Source: Bacillus sp. RO3 | GTDB taxonomy: Bacteria; Bacillota; Bacilli; Bacillales; Bacillaceae_B | Length of the DNA stretch: 64,000 nucleotides | Reading direction: 5' to 3' | Assembly (NCBI RefSeq): GCF_012911895.1 | Contig: NZ_JAAXCV010000027.1 | Span: 1-64,000, forward strand | Part shown: positions 63,129-64,000 of the stretch, piece by piece | How positions within the stretch are numbered: position 1 is the stretch's first letter | Layout of the letters: each line of letters opens with the position of its first letter | Notes under the pieces: model-generated | Told to the model about the DNA's origin: nothing | The model's input: the letters and a program-made list of their open reading frames with translations, nothing else | Database searches by the model: none | Program-made: the position numbers and the translations under genes

Positions 63129-64000
63129 ATGAAGAAAAAAGTCATTGTGATAGGTGCGGTGGGAGGCGGTGCCACTACTGCATCACAAATCAGAAAACAA
63201 GATGCTGAAATGGAAATCATCCTGCTTGAAAAGACATCATATCTTTCATATGGTGCTTGCGGGATGCCCTATTACTTGGGTGAAGTCATCAAGGACCGGG
63301 AAAGCTTATTTGCCGCAACCCCTGAAAAATTACATACGAAAAAGAACATTGATGTCCGTATGCGTCATGAAGCGCTGAAAATTGACCGCAAAAATAAATC
63401 TCTGCTTATAAGGGATCATGAACAAAACCATGATTATGAAGAATCCTATGATTATCTGGTATTGGCAACGGGGGCTTCGCCATATTTACCTGACATCCCC
63501 GGACTTAAACAAATTCCAGCCTTTCATCTCAGAACAGTGGAAGATATGGACCGGATCAAACAGTTTCTTGAAACCTCCAAACCACAAACATGCACGATCA
63601 TCGGCGGAGGCTACATTGGCGTGGAAATGTCAGAGAATTTCACTCATTTAGGCATGAAGGTCAATCTTGTAGAAAGGTCGGAACATGTGATCAGTGTAAT
63701 CGATGAAGAAACGGCATATGCCCTGCAGGATCACATAAAAGAAAAAGGTGTTCACCTGTATACCAAGAATGGCTTGAAAGAGGTACTTCCGGAATGCAAA
63801 TTGAAATTAGATAATGGAGAAACCGTTCAGTCGGATTTCATCCTTCTTTCTGTCGGAGTGAAACCTAACAACACTCTTGCTGAGGAAGCAGGCCTATCCC
63901 TGGGGGAATCAGGTGGCGTCGTCAGTAATGAGTTTATGCAGACTGATGATCCGTCCATATATGCGGTGGGGGATGTAGTGGAATCCATCGATTTTATTGA
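63129..64000 (+). CDS. CoA-disulfide reductase-type FAD oxidoreductase (partial, 3' end beyond window)
   Basis: The first 290 residues of a pyridine nucleotide-disulfide oxidoreductase. An FAD-binding start (KVIVIGAVGGGATTASQIRK) is followed by the active-site block SYGACGMPYYLG, where a single Cys (about residue 43) is typical of CoA-disulfide reductase/NADH oxidase. An NAD(P)H-binding segment (CTIIGGGYIGVEMSENFTHLG) and a late YAVGDVVES complete the FAD site. AGGAGGAAAAAC lies before the ATG. The C-terminal dimerisation or rhodanese region is off the window, so the precise member cannot be told. It would keep CoA reduced in bacilli that use CoA as thiol. Confidence 0.88.
   Translation, partial: MKKKVIVIGAVGGGATTASQIRKQDAEMEIILLEKTSYLSYGACGMPYYLGEVIKDRESLFAATPEKLHTKKNIDVRMRHEALKIDRKNKSLLIRDHEQNHDYEESYDYLVLATGASPYLPDIPGLKQIPAFHLRTVEDMDRIKQFLETSKPQTCTIIGGGYIGVEMSENFTHLGMKVNLVERSEHVISVIDEETAYALQDHIKEKGVHLYTKNGLKEVLPECKLKLDNGETVQSDFILLSVGVKPNNTLAEEAGLSLGESGGVVSNEFMQTDDPSIYAVGDVVESIDFI

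Overview
The window is a stretch of core chromosome from an endospore-forming, aerobic or facultative member of the Bacillaceae. Evidence is the density of sporulation genes (spoVIF, yjcZ, a spoVA set, cotZ, cotO), competence genes (coiA, med, comZ, mecA), Bacillus-type regulation (T-box, FapR, CodY and CtsR sites) and AGGAGG-type ribosome binding sites with frequent TTG/GTG starts. From memory, the order of the yjc, yjb, yja and yit genes is that of Bacillus subtilis, read in the opposite direction. It differs in having extra loci (TAXI-TRAP transporter, extra spoVA operon, mgtE, clpB, uppP, fnr) and in lacking the thiamine and app genes that B. subtilis carries here. A marine-type Bacillus relative would fit, but the sequence does not fix the genus. 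I see no rRNA, tRNA, CRISPR array or prophage.

Layout. 0-4 kb: the 5' end of a group II intron sits directly behind the terminator of a TAXI-type TRAP transport operon (receptor, DUF1850 protein, fused permease). 4-8.3 kb: a PgpA-like phosphatase, yjcHGF (esterase, 2H phosphoesterase-like protein, acetyltransferase), a DUF421 membrane protein and a metallo-beta-lactamase-fold hydrolase. 8.3-14.5 kb: a spore block with spoVIF, yjcZ, a five-gene operon (YhcN/YlaJ-type lipoprotein, SpoVAC, SpoVAD, SpoVAEb, DUF421), a 30-residue Cys/Gly protein, yjcA, cotZ and cotO. 14.5-24.8 kb: fabI under a FapR box, a DinB-like protein, a CPA2 antiporter, MgtE, PrpE and the yjbO-yjbN-yjbM genes (pseudouridine synthase, NAD kinase, small alarmone synthetase), then yjbL, yjbK and a lytic transglycosylase. 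24.9-35.5 kb: truncated haemoglobin and SpxH, PepF, CoiA, cardiolipin synthase, MecA, Spx, YjbC and a secreted glycoside-hydrolase-like protein.

35.6-43.8 kb: the oppABCDF operon with a near-perfect CodY box and an intercistronic hairpin, then trpS with a tryptophan T-box leader. 43.8-55 kb: yjbA, yjaZ, the fabHA-fabF operon with a second FapR box, med-comZ, yjaU-yjaV, yjzD, CtsR-controlled clpB and yjzC. 55-64 kb: uppP, an Fnr regulator with the C-terminal cysteine triad, the yitW/yitV/yitU group, small genes, a secreted BsuPI-domain protein, yitT, a DegV protein, yajQ and the start of a CoA-disulfide-reductase-type flavoprotein cut by the window edge.

Themes. Spx, its degradation adaptor SpxH, the MecA adaptor and ClpB put much of the thiol/heat stress protein-quality network within 30 kb. 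FabI and FabHA-FabF, 32 kb apart, share FapR sites, so type II fatty acid synthesis can be co-repressed. The spore block is the most accessory-looking part. No wholly new system is evident. The observations most worth a second look are the extra spoVA operon, the intron-behind-terminator junction, the secreted BsuPI/Gmad2-like fusion and several unrecognised small proteins.
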